Assembly (NCBI GenBank): GCA_001179505.1
Contig: CDMY01000557.1
Coordinates: 1-51,940, forward strand
Source of the DNA: Vitrella brassicaformis
Taxonomy: Eukaryota; Sar; Vitrellaceae
Length of the DNA: 51,940 bases
Direction of reading: 5' to 3'
Of the stretch, positions 50,601 to 51,940 are shown piece after piece. How positions within the stretch are numbered: the stretch's first letter is position 1; every line of letters starts with the position of its first letter. The translations under genes were made by a program, and so were the position numbers. Below the pieces are notes generated by a model. The model was not told the DNA's origin and did no database searches. It worked only from the letters and a program-made list of their open reading frames with translations.

Positions 50601-51940
50601 GGACAGGATGATGAGGAAGGCCTTGTTGGGGTCGTCGGCCGCCTCCCTCTCGTTGCGGCTGATCACGCTTCTGGCCGAGACGCCCGGCGTGCCGTCGCCT
50701 CTTGTCTTGCGCGGGTCGTCATAGGACGTCTTGGCGTAGAAGAAAGCGCCGACCGGCATCATAACGATGAGACTCATGAGCATGAAGCCCAGTATGCCTC
50801 CAGACATCCTGCACCGCGTGCATTCACCGCCGCTGCCCTGCAACATCACCCATCCGCATAGACCGACAGCCAACAACCTCACCTCATCCTCTGTTGCATC
50901 CGTTCGTATGTGTGTATCTACCCTGGTATATCCGCTCTCGCATCTGCCGCATGCGAGCCCCACTCTGTGCTTCTTGCAGTTGCGGGGCGGCCCGCCCTTG
51001 CATGTCGATCGTGGGTTGCACTCGTATACGGTGGGAAAGTCGTTGGCATCGCGGATGCCGTAAGACTCCATGTAGTAGCCATCCAGCGCACCCGGGGGCT
51101 CAAACCGGCCTGCGTGCACAAACCATTGAAGCAACGAATCAATAAGTGATCATCTGTGCAGTGCAGACATTTACCAGGGCAATCGTACAGGTTCTCGTCG
51201 CATAGCTTGCATGTGCCTGGGGGCAGGGTGGCGTTGACAAGGTCATCAGTGCCAATCGACCCATTGAACCCATTTCTGTAGAGACCTGCGTGCAGGTTCA
51301 CAACAAACGGCTGATTCAACCACTTGTGGACGATCTCGCGCCTGGCTAGCTGCGTGTGAGTAAGAGAATGCTACGTGGATCTGCAACGAGAGACTGACCA
51401 GTGAAGAAGTAGCCTTCTCTGCAGACACACTGGTTGACGGACACGCTGCCAAGGGCGTCCGTGGTACGCGTCTCGCCGCACTCGGTACAGTTCGGCGCCC
51501 CCTTGCGGTCGCTATAGAAACCCTCAGCACAGCGCTGGCACACACTCGACCCCTCCGTTTCAGAGAAAAACCCCTCCGCGCATATCTGACACCCCTTGTC
51601 AGAGTTGGCAGGGTTGGCATAGCCGATCTGACAGGGCGAGCAGAATGTCTGGCCCTCCAGTGGCTGACCTTGGCCTGGACGCATACATACATGCACGCGG
51701 CGAGTGTTTTGAAAGCCATTTAAGCAAAGGGGGACCATCCGTGTCTCTGGAGGCCTTTCATACCGGGTGGGCAGAACTCGCACCGAGTGGCATTTGTCGT
51801 GTCCGAGAAGGTGTTGGCGGAGCAGTTTCTGCACTCCAGCCCTGCATACATAACACACACACACACACACACGGAGAGAGAGAGAGAGAGAGAGAACACA
51901 ACCGTCAATCAATCGGCGTGAGTTGCCAGCCTTCGCTGCA
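47671..51940 (-). CDS. GCC2/GCC3 cysteine-rich multi-pass membrane protein, 5' end outside window
   Basis: Large surface protein, 3' part only. Visible exons (minus): 51841-51764, 51674-51399, 51285-51175, 51109-50922, 50837-50521, 50340-50205, 50133-50002, 49884-49801, 49741-49682, 49549-49339, 49217-49189, 49122-49018, 48933-48877, 48783-48730, 48642-48603, 48551-47854, 47769-47671; about 891 residues, phases consistent. The N-terminal visible part has GCC2/GCC3-type repeats (CRNCSANTFSDTTNATRC; CQICAEGFFSETEGSSVC; CQRCAEGFYSDRKGAPNC), expected outside the cell. About eight hydrophobic segments follow, the first GGILGFMLMSLIVMMPVGAF and the last LMFVYLLLTLPVLWW. The tail of about 230 residues is hydrophilic with an Asp-rich stretch and His/Gln runs. 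Extracellular Cys repeats plus a helical bundle recall TRP-like proteins of protists, but no pore motif is certain. It is convergent with the kinase gene. Confidence 0.8.

Noticed and set aside
51280-51398. Extra exon reading LARREIVHKWLNQPFVV in the GCC gene
   Set aside because: Its phase does not fit the neighbouring exons, while direct splicing of 51399 to 51285 keeps the frame.

Overview
The window is nuclear DNA from a eukaryote. It is GC-rich (judged by eye) and gene-dense. Almost every gene is cut by short introns (mostly about 55-130 nt, GT-AG), and introns and spacers are full of CA/TG, CAGA/TGTC and CATC microsatellites. The gene set (a YAK1-type kinase with a huge proline-rich tail, an ApaH-like phosphatase, GCC2/GCC3 cysteine-rich membrane proteins, a thymidylate kinase with a leader that looks like a two-part plastid-targeting signal) suggests a photosynthetic alveolate, most likely a chromerid such as Vitrella brassicaformis. 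The species is an inference; no database was searched. All gene models were spliced by hand, using reading-frame continuity, splice dinucleotides, intron phase and family motifs.

Layout. 0.5-2.4 kb: copy A of an unknown gene, frameshifted. 3.2-8.0 kb (minus): YAK1/DYRK kinase. 8.4-10.3 kb (plus): an unknown protein with a CxxC knuckle and a FHGT motif. 10.8-12.6 kb (minus): intact copy B of the first gene, so the two copies form an inverted duplication around about 8.5 kb. 13.5-18.7 kb (plus): a secreted beta-helix protein. 19.9-22.3 kb (minus): an organophosphate-type MFS transporter. 22.8-24.4 kb (minus): thymidylate kinase. 24.5-27.1 kb (plus): PDAT/LCAT-type acyltransferase. 27.7-28.8 kb (plus): a GT25-like glycosyltransferase with an in-frame TAG. 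29.2-32.4 kb (minus): Pescadillo. 33.0-36.6 kb (plus): a coiled-coil, proline-rich protein. 37.1-38.7 kb (minus): ApaH-like phosphatase. 38.9-41.1 kb (plus): SV2/sugar-porter MFS transporter. 42.4-43.8 kb (minus): VPS24/CHMP3. 44.1-46.5 kb (plus): hydroxylysine-kinase-like kinase. 47.7 kb to the window edge (minus): a GCC2/GCC3 multi-pass membrane protein, 5'-truncated by the window.

The genes do not form one pathway. They cover lipid storage (PDAT), DNA precursors (TMPK), ribosome biogenesis (PES1), ESCRT-III (CHMP3), signalling (YAK1, ALPH) and transport. The striking feature is organisation: 13 of 15 neighbouring gene pairs lie on opposite strands, giving a chain of divergent promoters and convergent ends. 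Three of the divergent promoters share an almost identical ~25-bp element (32584, 38781, 44041), and a half-copy lies before the beta-helix gene. Three introns appear to use GC-AG boundaries, and many 3' splice sites are preceded by TG repeats rather than a pyrimidine tract.
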